This document shows positions 32,585-43,319 of a stretch of 64,000 nucleotides of DNA, in pieces. The stretch's first letter is position 1; the number at the start of each line of letters is the position of its first letter. Both the position numbers and the translations under genes were made by a program. Under the pieces are notes generated by a model that did not search any database, was not told the origin of the DNA, and saw nothing but the letters and a program-made list of their open reading frames with translations. This DNA is from Heloderma charlesbogerti (lineage: Eukaryota; Chordata; Lepidosauria; Squamata; Helodermatidae), in the NCBI GenBank assembly GCA_026122225.1, contig JANEZZ010001492.1:310001-374000 (forward strand). The letters run 5' to 3'.

Positions 32585-32790
32585 AGTGGCTGGGGGGGGG
32601 CACTTTTTTGCATTGCCAAAAAGGGGGGACAAACGAGGACACAGGCTTGCATAAAATTTTCACCAGATAATTTAAATGTAGAGATGCAAATTTAGACATA
32701 ATTACTATAAATTGATAGAAATACAGTACCTCTCACCATAGACTGCGACCTGTGTGCCTGCCACTCCCCCAGGGAGAATGATCCATAGTC
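32585..32790 (-). mobile_element. hAT-type MITE, TAGGGTGGCCA family, copy E (partial)
   Basis: Inverted right half of the family: GGGGGACAAACGAGGACACAGG, GCAAATTTAGACATAATTAC and CGACCTGTGTGCCTGCC. Confidence 0.55.
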
Positions 32791-32862
32791 ATGCCCTGAA
32801 GATAAATATATTTATATCCTGCTTTTATATTATTTATACTCCAAGGAACTAATAGTCTAGTT

Positions 32863-33605
32863 CAGGGGTGGGGAACTGGCTTTGGGGAGAGGCCACATGA
32901 CCCCCCAGCCCTCCATGGGCTGGATGTTGTCAAGGGGTATAGCCACACACCCTGGTGTCATTTGGTCCCTGGCCAAGGTGAAGGTTGGAGCTTCCCCAGC
33001 CAGTGTTTGGGCCAAGAATGGGATTCGCTGTCCATGGGCTTTCCCCAGCGAAGCTGCCCCAACTGAGGCTCTAGGCGGAGGAGCTCTCCTCCACCCAGTG
33101 CCTCTGCCAGGGCGGCTTTACCTGTCCCATGCCTTCCCCCATTGGGGAAGACACAGAGCAGGTGATGGTGAGCCAGTTCAGTCCCTTTCGCTCCTTCGTC
33201 GCCATCTGATGGGGGACTTAGCAAGGTTGCCTTCACTCCAGCCAAAGGGAAGCAGTCCCCTTCACTCCTGGCTTGAGTGTTCAGTCACTTTCCCTAGCGG
33301 GGGAAAGCCCACACGCACCAAAGTCTCCCTGGCCAAGATGCCAGGGAGGATTTCCTCTTATCGGCTAAGAGGAAATCCTCACTGTTCTCTCCGATCACTG
33401 CTCAGAGATCACAGTGGGGATTCCTCTCCCCGGTAACCTCCCCAAGCCCTGTGCAGCCTCCAGGTCATGAGGCTTGTGGAGGGGGCAGGCCAGCAAAGGG
33501 AGCCCAAGCCTCTGCAGGACAGATGTGAACCACAGAGGTTCAACTTGGAAAGCACATTGAGTTTTAAAATGAAACATCTTCAGACAGATGAAAGCAAGAT
33601 TGAAG
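32863..33605. other. GC-rich region with a hAT-like left end and internal inverted repeats
   Basis: CAGGGGTGGGGAACTGGC at 32863 looks like a hAT terminus, but I found no matching right end. Small hairpins include ATTTCCTCTTATCGGCTAAG with AGGAAAT (33350-33375). A 184-codon plus frame (32882-33436) overlaps a minus frame and reflects composition, so it is not called. Confidence 0.3.
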
Positions 33606-33875
33606 GCAAGAGGCAGTGTGGTGTAGTGGTGAGAGTGTTGGTTGGACTGGGAGCCGGGAGATCCGGGTTCTAGCCCCCACTTGGCCATGGAAGCTCACTG
33701 GGTGACTTTGGGCCAGTCACAGACTCTCAGCCCAACCCACCTCACCGGGTTGTTGTTGTGAGGATAAAATGGAGAGGAGGAGGATAATGTAAGCTGCCCT
33801 GGGTTCCTTGAAAGAGGAAAAAAGGCGGGATATAAATGCAATCAATCAATCAATCAATCAATCAACCAACAAACA
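33606..33875 (+). mobile_element. tRNA-derived SINE with (AATC)n tail
   Basis: GTGTGGTGTAGTGGTGAGAG (A-box region), GGGTTCTAGCCCC (B-box), a TCACTGGGTGACTTTGGGCC body and GGCGGGATATAAATGC at the 3' end, followed by an AATC tetranucleotide tail (33839-33864) that grades into AAAC repeats. Intact head and tail suggest a fairly recent copy. Confidence 0.85.
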
Positions 33876-34167
33876 ATCAAACAAACAAACACTATCAAAG
33901 GAAAGGAATACCCAGCCTCAGCTTGATTTTCTTCATTAATCACCTCATTCACTTGCCAGAGCAAGGAGGGTCCGTCCATGACCTTGGCACACCAGACGCT
34001 GACATCACTGCTCCTGCTCTGAAAATGATCCCAGAGTTGTCCTCCCTCGTGATCCCCTTCCACTGTACCAGAAGCACTTCAGTTGTCAGAGCTGGGTTAG
34101 GAGAAGAATGCACACAGCAATGCAGCGTGGCAAGGTCAGGCAGCATAGAGCGAGTAGAGGTGATCTC

Positions 34168-34591
34168 CAGTGGTGTAGTGGAGGCAGGGCTCACGGGGCC
34201 AGCAGCACCTTATAATTAGCAGGGATGCTGATGCCATCTGCCACCCCACCCCACCCCTCCGAATTCCCTGTTCTCTCTGACCTTAGCTGCAATCCTCACA
34301 GTAGCTTGGGGGCGGGGGCGGGGGGAGAATTTTCCCAGAAAGAAGATATTGTTCCCTGTTGTAATTCCAAGTATCTTGGGGTGTATCTTGGGGTGGTTTG
34401 GTCTTGGACGGGCAATTAAGACCCACTAGCTTTACAAATTACCTGCTCCTGGTTGAGATGAAAACTGCTAAAACTGGTTTGTTGATATGGATCAACACAG
34501 CTGTCTGCATTTTTGGTCTCTCCTGAGGGGCATGGTTATGGGAACTGTTATGATGAGTGTCTGCAATTCAAAATTTACCATTACAGCACTG
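34168..34591. mobile_element. hAT-type nonautonomous element (CAGTGGTGTAG ends)
   Basis: CAGTGGTGTAGTGGAGGCAG at the left and TTACAGCACTG at the right. The 8-bp flanks GTGATCTC (34160-34167 and 34592-34599) are identical. A second copy is at 52798-53222. 424 bp, no transposase. Confidence 0.9.
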
Positions 34592-34599
34592 GTGATCTC

Positions 34600-35034
34600 C
34601 CCTAACCCTGATTTGTCACTTTTTACCAGTGCCCTCTGTAGACTTTTGTTCTTTTAAAAAAAAAAAAAAACCCTAAGAAAAAAATGCACAGTTTTACACT
34701 ATGATGGAGAGATTCATTTCTAACCTGTTGCCATCTACTGGGGTTCCTCACATGACATTTTGAATTTCATAGCTGTATGAAAGCAAACATGTTACAGTAC
34801 ATAGAGTTTTGGATCTAGATGTGGGGATCAAAGGTCAAACACCCAGCCAAGGTTTACTTGGTGACATGGGGCATACCATTATTTCTCAGCTTAACCTACT
34901 TTGCAAGGTTTTTGTTAGGATGCCCCCCCCCCCTCCAATTCACACTGCCCTGGGATCCTTAAATGAAGGGAAGGATGAATAAGGAAATATGTGTAGAATA
35001 CAGGTGACAATCTGATTTCAATACTGAATGCATT
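34600..35034. other. No recognisable gene
   Basis: Poly-A (34655-34668) and poly-C (34922-34933) tracts, otherwise nothing I can name. Confidence 0.4.
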
Positions 35035-35525
35035 GAAATATTTTATTTATTTATTTACAATATTTATATACCACTCCACATTAAAAGTTTTTGGAGCAGT
35101 GAACAGCAAGATAAAAGAATAAAACACCAGGTTAAAACAGTTAAAACATTTTTAAAAGGCAAATTCCAATAAGGCCAAATTTAATAACCCATGGCTTATC
35201 ACTCAAGGAAGGCCTCTCGAAATAACAATGCCTTCAGGAGGTGCTGAAAGGAACACAACGTTGGTGCCTGACTGACCTCCAAAGGTGGGGAATTCCACAG
35301 GAAGGGGGCCACTACACAGAAGACTCTTTTCCTGGTGGACTACAACCTAGCCATGGGTCTATGTGGAACCACCAGGAACATGCCCTCTCTTGATGTCAGT
35401 GACTAGGCAGGCTGGTAAGGAAGAAGGCGTTCTCTCAGGTATCCTAGTCCCAAGCTGTTTAGGGCTTTGTACACTAGTATTAATACTTTAAACCTGGCCC
35501 AGTAGCAAATAGGCAGCCATTCAAA
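35035..35525 (-). mobile_element. LINE (L2/CR1 clade) 3' fragment, minus
   Basis: On the minus strand the degraded ORF end includes YKALNSLGLGYL, comparable to FKALNGLGPSNL in the open LINE frame at 49822-50823. The 3' UTR ends in inverted TATTTATTTATTTACAATATTTATATACCAC-type tail sequence. Broken by stops. Confidence 0.7.
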
Positions 35526-36265
35526 TGCAAATATGCTTTCAAAATATTGAATATTCAGCAGATTTTAAATTGCAGTATTTGAAAGTCTGGAAGTTCAAAC
35601 AGAATGCCAAAGAAGAATGTTAATCTTCCTATCATCCCTTATCTGATGTCACTGAATTACAGATGACTACAGTGAGGGCATTTCCACTGCTCCATTCCTT
35701 TACTGCTATTTGTGTTCTGTAGGCTTATCATTCCCTCTGCTTTGCTATCTTGTTTTTATTGCATTGTACCTTGCAGATTGTTGTTTCAGAGCTTTCTAGA
35801 ACATTGAGAGCCCTGGCCTGAAAAGCAGTAAAATAAATGTAGTTTTCTTCAGCACCTGCATCAGCCAAATGGTGTCATGCAGCATCCAGTTCAGTTACCT
35901 GTTCACAGGTCTCTTTCAATAACAGGGCTTAATGTTTAAAAGTGCCCCTGAACAAGGTGCAAAATGCTACTCCACTGCATAACCCGCATGAGATTAGGAG
36001 GTTCCCCATCTTCCAGACTGAGCTGAGCATTAGCATCTCTTTTTCTATAATTAAACACTGCTAATACTTACCTGACATGTCTCTAATATATTTGTTTGTG
36101 TTCAAGAACTGGGAATCTTAGTCATAGAACTGGCAGACTCCTGGAATTGCATTTTCTTAAATGAAATTGTGTTGTTTTTAAGTTGTATTTATACTAGCTT
36201 AGGTATATTGTAAGATGCTTCGTGAAGACTTTTTGCCTTGAAAAGCAGGGTCTAAGTAACTAAAT
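35526..36265. other. No recognisable gene
   Basis: Nothing I can name in about 740 bp. Confidence 0.4.
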
Positions 36266-36710
36266 CAGGGATAAGCAACTTGTACCATTCAAGATGTTTT
36301 GATCTACAATTCCCATCATCCCTCACCATTGACAATGCTGGCTATAGAAGGTAGCCACTTATGAATCACCAAAAAAAGAAGACACAAATTTGCATACAAT
36401 TTGAATATGCTAATTTATATGTGTATCTACAAATTTAGAATTATTACAATTTGAATACATAGTAGTATGGAAGAGTTGATTAGGTGACCTGTGTGCCTGC
36501 CTGCTGTCCAGGTGCTCACTGTTGATGGGCAATAGTTCTTATGGTTCTTTTATTTAAACCAGAATTGGACAGACAGCCCCTCAAAAGGCCATCAACCCTT
36601 CAAACAGAGGGCTGTCCTCTGTAATCAAGGACAGATGGCCACCCTAGCTGGCTAGGGCTGATGGGAGTTTTATGGCAAAACATCGAGAGGACCACAAGTT
36701 GCCACCCTTG
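36266..36710. mobile_element. hAT-type MITE, split by another hAT MITE
   Basis: CAGGGATAAGCAACTTGTACC and the inverted CACAAGTTGCCACCCTTG. The 8-bp flanks AACTAAAT (36258-36265) and ACCTAAAT (36711-36718) match at 7/8. The uninterrupted element resembles 17046-17186. Confidence 0.85.
36345..36646 (-). mobile_element. hAT-type MITE, TAGGGTGGCCA family, copy F, nested
   Basis: Flanked by a perfect 8-bp duplication GCTGGCTA (36337-36344 and 36647-36654) made from the host MITE sequence. Ends TAGAAGGTAGCCAC and, inverted, TAGGGTGGCCATCTGTCC. This copy and 7297-7640 fix the family as hAT-like. Confidence 0.85.
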
Positions 36711-36723
36711 ACCTAAATAAAAT

Positions 36724-36927
36724 ATTATAAAGTGAACTGCAGAGACTGAATTATCAGGAACAAACTTTACTTAGCAGTGAGCTGCTATGAAACTATATAC
36801 ATAACTGAAAGTAGACAGATACCCCTTAGCAATCTTTCCTTAACAATCTTTCCCTGCTGGTGTCACCCAGAACTGATTGCCCCCATACAACCATTTCTAA
36901 ATCACTTTAGTTCCTATTCACATTACA
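36724..36927 (-). repeat. Gypsy 3' LTR, outer end truncated, with PPT
   Basis: Colinear with the 5' LTR from ATTATAAAGTGAACTGCAG to CTATTCACATTACA. On the element strand it begins TGTAATGTG and is preceded by a purine run AAAGGGAGA (36928-36936), the polypurine tract that primes plus-strand DNA. The outer end lacks the terminal TGTAATGTTTTCAAG seen in the other LTR, so no target duplication can be read. Confidence 0.85.
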
Positions 36928-37289
36928 TCTCCCTTTAAAAAAAAATAAACTAGTCTCTAAATCTAACTGGTTTTCTGATCACCCTGCCTCTTAACATAGT
37001 CACAGGTAACTTAGAGTCCACAGTCTTCCCTGGCATTTCAATGGCATATTGTGCCACTGCTGTTCCACATCAGTTGTCTTGAGTCTCTGATTGGTCTACC
37101 TTTGACGGAGGTGCATCTGATGGAAGCGCAACTGCAGTCTCAGTTGTCTCATCCATCGTTGGCTCACAGCTTGGAGTTCTTTGCGGATCTCTTCTGTTCC
37201 TCCTGTAGCTACATCATCAGTCTGAACCAAATACGATCTTGGGGTCATGTGTTGTCCAGTCACTCTCGCTGGTTTCTACATTCCATTTT

Positions 37290-37890
37290 GATGAATGTTA
37301 ACTGAATCACCTACCTGCAAAGGAGGTAAAGGCTTTGTATGTCTATCATAATAATGTTTCTGTTCTTTCTTGTCTTCTCTTCAGGTGTGCCTGTATGTCA
37401 CCTTTTACCTGCTGAGTTTGTAACAATGGTGCTGAGATAGGCAGCCCGGTTCTCAAACGTCTCCCCATTAACAGTTATGCAGGTGATGCTGTATCTACTG
37501 TAGGCGTAGCTCTGTAATTCAGTAAACTAAGATACAGATCTGTGTTATCCAGACTAGATAACACGCTCACTTTTTTCCATAGAGAAACTGATGAAATCTT
37601 GTGCAATCAAACACTATTGCCAACATTGCCTTTTCTATTTCAGCATTGTTCTATTGGGCAGTAGTCATTGCTTTGGAAGCATACGCAACAGGTGCACCTT
37701 TTCCCAACAGAACAGTGCCTAATCCTATAGAGCTAGCATCTACTGACAGAGTTATGGGTTCTTTCACATTGTAATATTTCAATACAGAAGCTTTTGTTAG
37801 CAACTCCTTCACTTGTATAAATTTTTCATAGATTGCCATCCAGCAAAATTCAACATCCTGGGTCAACAACTGTCTTAAAGGAGTTGTCAC
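37290..37890 (-). pseudogene. Gypsy RNase H start fused by deletion to integrase C-terminal remnant
   Basis: The 37890-37651 frame carries the VDASSIGLG motif at the start of RNase H. Shortly downstream (about 37545-37425 on the minus strand) the sequence reads as the end of integrase, with NYRATP and LLMGRRLRT motifs and an in-frame stop. The catalytic core of integrase that should lie between is absent, so roughly a kilobase or more has been deleted. Confidence 0.75.
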
Positions 37891-38232
37891 TGTTGCCAGA
37901 TTTGAATAAACTTTGCTAGATAAGTCACTGTTCCTAAAAATCTTTGGAGATCAGCTTTGTTCCTTGGACTGGGCATTTCAGTGATGGCCTCTGTTTTAGC
38001 TGAATCAGTTTTTAGCCCTTCTTTGATTAAGATGCGTCCTAGGCATTTTATTTCAATCATAGCTAATTTGCATTTGTTCAGTTTCAGGTTCCTCTCTCGG
38101 CACCTGTCTAGAACTCACTTTAGTCTCTCATTATGTTCCTGTTTGGTCTTCCTCCAAACCAGGATATCATCAGTGTAGCATGTAACCCCATCAATACCCT
38201 CAAAAGTCTGTAGGATCATCCCCTGATATATC
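37891..38232 (-). pseudogene. Gypsy RT C-terminal part
   Basis: Minus-strand frame with the RT active-site box YTDD at 38167-38178, followed by thumb-region sequence. It is cut upstream by the CR1 insertion at 38233-38651; RT resumes on the other side near 38652. Confidence 0.8.
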
Positions 38233-38651
38233 TGGAAATGAAGCCCTATGAAGAGAGACTGAAAGAACTGGGCATGTTTAGCCTTGAGAAGAGAAGACTG
38301 AGGGGAGATATGATAGCACTCTTCAAGTACTTGAAAGGTTGTCACAGAGAAGAAGGCCAGGATCTCTTCTTGATCATCCCAGAGTGCAGGACACGGAACA
38401 ATGGGCTCAAGTTACAGGAAGCCAGATTCCGGCTGAACATCAGGAAAAACTTCCTGACTGTAAGAGCAATACGACAATGGAACCAATTACCTGGGGAGGT
38501 GGTGGGCTCTCCCACACTGGACGCCTTCAAGACGAGGCTGGACAGCCATTTGTCAGGGATACTCTGACTTGGATTCCTGCATTGAGCAGGGGGTTGGACT
38601 CGATGGCCTTGTAGGCCCCTTCCAACCCTACTATTCTATGATTCTATGATC
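38233..38651 (+). mobile_element. CR1 LINE 3' end nested in Gypsy RT
   Basis: A 110-codon plus frame (38238-38567) matches the C-terminus of CR1 ORF2, including LEKRRLRGDMIALFKYLKG and IRKNFLTVRAIRQWNQLPGE. It is followed by the 3' UTR with GAGCAGGGGGTTGGACTCGA and an ATTCTATG ATTCTATG tail. Its strand is opposite to the host Gypsy. The short flanks ATCTGG / ATCTTGG are the only hint of a target duplication, as is usual for CR1. Its tail is the source type for the 5S-CR1 SINE at 24097. Confidence 0.9.
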
Positions 38652-38938
38652 TTGGAAGCTGAAGAGATACCAAAAGGCATCCTTGTAAACCAGTACCTGC
38701 CAAAAGATGTATTAAATGTACATAGCCTGGAACTTTTGGCATCTAGCTGAATTTGTCAAAATCCACTACTAGCATCAAGAACAGTAAACAATTCTGTTTC
38801 TGCCAACTTACTGGTGATTTCTTCTACAGTAGGCAATTGAAAATGTTCTCTTAAAATTGCTGTGGTCATGTCTCTTGGATCTTAACATATTCTTATCTGG
38901 TCTCAGCCAGGCTAATCTACAACCATGATTGAATTCAC
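38652..38938 (-). pseudogene. Gypsy RT middle part
   Basis: Minus-strand sequence between the CR1 and the TIR transposon continues the RT palm (MPFGISSA region near 38655-38690). Stops and frameshifts are present. Confidence 0.65.
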
Positions 38939-38941
38939 CCA

Positions 38942-39756
38942 GGCCCCATCTACACCGGGCTTTTACTCCAGGGCAGGTGCGAATCAAGGTCCATCATGAC
39001 AGATGATGCAGTAGTGACTTTGCAGCCATCCGTGGTTTTCGCCCAGAAAAAGTGGAGTTCCAAGGAGTGGTTTTACTGTGATTTGGGGGGTTTGCTGCAG
39101 GTTCCTCTGCAGTTGCGGGCCATCTGTTCCTTCCCCAAACTGACTTCACATCTTACAGTGGGTGTGTTATAGGCATGCATAGTGTCTGCGTCACTCTGTG
39201 ATGCCCCATTGCTCCCCCATCCCTTTGCAGCTGCGCAGTTACAGAGGCACAGAGGGGCATTTTCATTTATTTAATCACACTTTCACACATTTTTGCAGCT
39301 TCATAACTTCGCAATGGTTGCTTTTAGACTCAGTGCCCAACGGCTGGGGAGGGTCATGGGGGAAGGAACAACATCGCTCCATTTTGGAGTGATGGTTAGG
39401 CATGTAGCACTCACACTTCTGAGTGCGAACCATCGCGTGAATCTCAGGCTGGGAAACCAACAAACTGATGGTACGGAAATGAAGAAACACAAAACACCCT
39501 ATTTTTCCCTAAAACAGGGTCAGAAAGACACAGCAGAGCCCCTGAAATATAAAACAGCCACTGAAGTGTCACACCCCCACACTCATGGGACTGCACAGCT
39601 GCGCATTTCAGTGTAATGGCAAAAAAAGTACAGCAAGTCTCTTAGGGAAGCGCGCAGTACATTGCGAGTGCATCACAGGGCATGGTGATTCGAAGCTGCA
39701 TTGCTGTGCATTTGCAATAGGGTGGGGGGTCAAAGTGGTGCCATATAGATGGGGCC
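38942..39756. mobile_element. Nonautonomous TIR transposon (GGCCCCATCTA ends, CCA target duplication)
   Basis: Perfect 11-bp inverted ends GGCCCCATCTA / TAGATGGGGCC. CCA flanks both sides (38939-38941, 39757-39759). The host Gypsy frame becomes continuous (TEW then VNS) if the element and one CCA are removed, confirming a 3-bp duplication. 815 bp with no transposase frame. A truncated relative lies at 29888-30562. The 3-bp duplication recalls Harbinger, Zator or CACTA types, but neither the sequence CCA nor the ends fit one of these cleanly. Confidence 0.85.
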
Positions 39757-40480
39757 CCACTCTGTAGGTTCTTCTACCTTAACTATGACTTTCAGTTGTT
39801 CCATACAAGTCAGTTCCTTTTGGAGTTTATCCCTTAGTTCCACTGGAACCTTTTGAGATGCATGAATTACAGGTGGAACTTGTGGATTGATTTTAATGAA
39901 GTATTTCTCCGGTAAACAACCTAGGCCTTCAAACACATCTTTGTACTCTGCTTCAGCATCCCACTGATGTTCTTCTGGGATTCTTTTCATTACATTAACT
40001 CTTTGCACCAAATTTAAATTAGTCACAGCCCATAGACCCAGTACAGCTTGTGCATCAAAGTCTACAACTTGAAATTCCAACTGAGCTCTTTTATCTTTAT
40101 ACTTGCAATCCAGGTTACATTTACCAGATACTTGCAGTCTTTCTCCAGAGTATGTTATTAATCTGGTATCTGAATGGTGAAGTGATTCTGCTTGCAAGGC
40201 TCTGTATGTTTTTAAGGACATAGCATTAGCCTGTGGCCCCTGTGTCGGTTTTAAAAGTCACATACATGTGATCACTTATGAGAAGATCCACACACCATTC
40301 ATCTTCCAGAGCTGTAGAATTAAATGTACCAATGAAAAAAAAGTGAGTATTTTTAGCTGTTTCTTCTACTGAAAATATCTGCCTTGAATTTTTCTATTCT
40401 TAGTTTTACACATTCTAGCAAAATGATTACGTTTGCCACATTTTCTGCATTCCTTCCCATATGCTGGATACAAATGTATG
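39730..40480 (-). pseudogene. Gypsy nucleocapsid knuckle, protease and RT N-terminal part
   Basis: A CX2CX4HX4C zinc knuckle lies at 40449-40408 (minus) and the protease active-site DTGA at 40246-40235. A 163-codon frame (40221 to 39730; its last codons enter the TIR element) covers the protease remainder and the start of RT up to PTEW, where the TIR element cuts in. Between knuckle and protease the frame carries a stop. Confidence 0.8.
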
Positions 40481-40635
40481 TCATTACTGATGGCACACTT
40501 ACAGCAGGCCTCTGCTACTTCTGCATACTTCTGTGGCACTTCCTTATTTCTAAGACTGTTAATAATGCCAGGCCTCCATTTGCTCTGAGGCTGGTGTATT
40601 TTTAGCTTCTCAAAGGTACTTTTACTCTTTAAGAT

Positions 40636-42729
40636 TGTTGTTCAGTCATTCAGTCGTGTCCGACTCTTCGTGACCCCATGGACCACAGCACGCCAGGCCT
40701 TCCTGTCCTCCACTCTCTCCCGGAGTGTGCTCAAGTTCATATTCATTGCATCGGTGATGCTATCCAGCCATCTCATCCTCTGCCGTCCCCTTCTCCTTTT
40801 GCCTTCAATCTTTCCTAGCATCAGAGTCTTTTCCAGTGACTTTTCGCATTAGGTGGCCAAAATATTTGAGCTTCAGCTTCAGTATCTGCCCTTCCAATGA
40901 GCAGTCAGGGTTGATTTCCTTTCACAGCATCATCTTTTAGGATTTTAAATAGCTCAGCTGGAATACTGTCATCTCTGCTAGCTTTGTTGTTAGTAATGCT
41001 TCCTAAGGCCCACTTGACGTCACTCTCAAGGATGTCCGGCTCAAGGTCAGTGACCGCACTACCATGGCTATCAGGGACATTCAGATCTTTCCTGTATAGT
41101 TCTTCTGTGTATTCTTTCCACCTCTTCTTAATCTCATCTGCTTCTGTTAGGTCCCTGCCTTCTTTGTCCTTTATCATGCCCATCTTTGCACAAAACGTTC
41201 CCTTGATATCTCAGATTTTCTTGAAAAGATCTCTAGTCTTTCCCATTCTATTGTTTTCCTCCATTTCTTTGCATTGTTCATTTAAGAAGGCCTTCTTGTC
41301 TCTCCTTGCTATTCTCTGGAACTCTGCATTCAGTTGAATATATCTTCCCCGTTCTCCCTTGCTTTTTGCTTCCTTTCTTTCCTCAGCTACTTGTAAAGCC
41401 TCATCAGACAGCCACTTTGCTTTCTTACATTTCTTTTTCTTTGGGATGGATGTAGTTGCTGCCTCCTGAACAATGTTATGGACCTCCGTCCATAGTTCCT
41501 CAGGCACTCTGTCTATCAGGTCTAATCCCTTAAATCTATTCCTCACCTCCACTGTATATTCATAAGGGATATGATTTAGGTCATACCTGAATGGTTTAGT
41601 GGTTTTCCCTACATTCTTCAATTTAAGCCAAAATTTTGCAATGAGAAGCTCATGATCTGAGCCACAGTCAGCTCCAGGTCTTGTTTTTACTGACTGTATG
41701 GAGCTTCTCCATCTTTGGCTGCAAAGGACATAATCAATCTGATTTCGATATTGACCATCTGGTGACGTCCATGTGTAGAGTCGCCTCTTGTGCTGTTGGA
41801 AAACAGTGTTTGCTATGATCAGCGTGTTCTCTTGGCAAAACTCTATTAGCTTTTGTCCTGCTTCATTTTGTACACCACGGCCATGCCTGCCTGTTATCCC
41901 AATGATTTCTTGACTTCCTACTTTAGCATTCCAATCCCCTATGATGAAGAGGACATCTTTTTTTGGTGTTAGTTCTAGAAGGTGTTGTAGGTCTTCATAG
42001 AACTGATCAACCTCAGCTTCTTCGGCCTCAGTGGTTGGGGCATAGACTTGAATAACTGTGATATTGAATGGTTTGCCTTGGATTCGTACTGAGATCATTC
42101 TATCATTTTTGAGATTGTACCCCAGTACTGCTTTTCCCACCCTTTTGTTGACTATGAGTGCTACTCCATTTCTTCTAAGGGATTCTTGCCCACAGTAGTA
42201 GATATAATGGTCACCTGAATTAAATTCACCCATGCCTGTCCACTTTAGTTCACTGATTCCCAAGATGTCGATGTTCAATCTTGCCATCTCATGTTTGACC
42301 ACCTCCAGCTTACCTTGATTCATTGATCTGACATTCCAGGTTCCTAAACAACATTGTTCTTTACAGCATCAGACTTTCTTTTCACCACCAGACACATCCA
42401 CAGCTGAGTGTCCTTTTGACTTTGGCCCAGCCGCTTCACTCTTTCTGGCACTACTTGGAAATTCCCTCTGCTCTTCCCCAGTAGTATATTGGACATCTTC
42501 CGAACTGAGGGGCTCATCTTCCAGCATCATATCTTTTAGCCTTGTGATATGTTCCATGGGGTTTTCTCAGCAAGAATCCTGGAGTGGGTTGCCATTTCCT
42601 TCTCCAGTGGACCACATTTTGTCAGAACTCTCCACCATGACCTGTCTGTCTTGGGTGGCCCTGCACGGCATAGCTTATGGCTTCACTGAGTTACGCAAGC
42701 CCCTTCGCCACAACAAGGCAGTGATCCAT
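40636..42729 (-). mobile_element. BovB (RTE) LINE with internal deletion of the RT domain, nested in Gypsy gag-NC
   Basis: On the minus strand the 5' end begins near 42729 with GGATCACTGCCTTGTTGTGG, followed by 5' region, endonuclease and linker, and the characteristic 3' end with GTCGGACACGACTGAATGAC and AACAA tail at 40636. After the linker codons reading DDAVK (about 40920) the sequence jumps to the 3' region, so the whole RT palm and thumb is missing (more than 1 kb). It lies between gag and the CCHC knuckle of the Gypsy element and is in the same orientation. Confidence 0.9.
41211..42368 (-). pseudogene. BovB endonuclease ORF (APE-type), RT missing
   Basis: An open frame of 370 codons from the Met at 42323, readable back to about 42368 (including GTWNVRS). 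Endonuclease landmarks by residue from that Met: ISELKW at 23-28, GDWNAKVG at 119-126, NQIDY at 194-198, GSDH at 221-224. All putative metal and catalytic residues of an APE-type nuclease appear retained. The frame stops at a TGA at 41213-41211 but is open again in the same frame to 40905. Another in-frame TGA (42371-42369) separates it from an upstream 62-codon frame (42557-42369). Both TGAs could come from CGA by CpG decay. The enzyme family nicks target DNA to prime reverse transcription; here the polymerase is gone. Confidence 0.85.
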
Positions 42730-42794
42730 TTGCTTTTCTGTTGCCCCCAAATCTTTTGCCTGTTTTGCAGCCAGTTCTTCTGCCCTGCATATAT

Positions 42795-43240
42795 TCATGC
42801 ACACTCAAGGGTTAAATCACTCTCTCTCAGTAACTTGGCTCTCAGTCTGACTATGTGAATGCCACAGACTATATGATCTTTAATAAGAGATTCACACAGC
42901 TTTCCGAATTCACAAGTTTGAGCCAACAGCTTTAAATCGTTCACATATTGATCTATACTTTCTCCTTCACTCTGAATTCTGGTGAAGAACTTGCACCTTT
43001 CATAAGTAACATTTCTTCTGGCTACACAGTATGCTTCAAATGCATTCATCAAAACCTAAATTTTATACTTATCTTCATCACCAAAGTGGAAATTATTAAA
43101 TACCTCTCTTGCTTCTTCACCTGCCTGCCCCATGTAGAAATAAAGCTGACTGAAGTCTCTCCCCTTTCTTATCTGCTCCACTTGAAATGCAGTACAGTTC
43201 AAACCCTTGCTTCTATCTTCTCCGGTTACCTGCAGCATTT
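42795..43240 (-). pseudogene. Gypsy gag fragment
   Basis: Two minus frames (43238-43056 and 43052-42795) are in the same phase and separated by one stop. The downstream part has typical capsid-region sequence with RIQSEGESIDQYVNDLK and DHIVCGI. It ends near the BovB insertion. The structural protein would have formed the retrotransposon particle; this copy is inactive. Confidence 0.8.
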
Positions 43241-43307
43241 CCTTCCAACTTCAACTTTCCTGGAGGCTTCAGCTGGTCCATTTTTCATAGCCTTATTTTC
43301 AGTTTGT

Positions 43308-43319
43308 CTTCTGACACCA
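43308..43319 (-). promoter_or_regulatory. Gypsy primer-binding site
   Basis: On the element strand TGGTGTCAGAAG directly follows the 5' LTR and starts with TGG, as expected for pairing with a tRNA 3' CCA end. It resembles leucine-tRNA-type sites, but the tRNA assignment is an inference. Confidence 0.65.

Noticed and set aside
32882..33436. 184-codon plus open frame as a gene
   Set aside because: GC-rich DNA with overlapping minus frames and hairpins; openness is a composition effect.
38115..38345. Minus frame covering RT and CR1 as one protein
   Set aside because: Half of it is CR1 read backwards; only the part below 38233 belongs to Gypsy RT.
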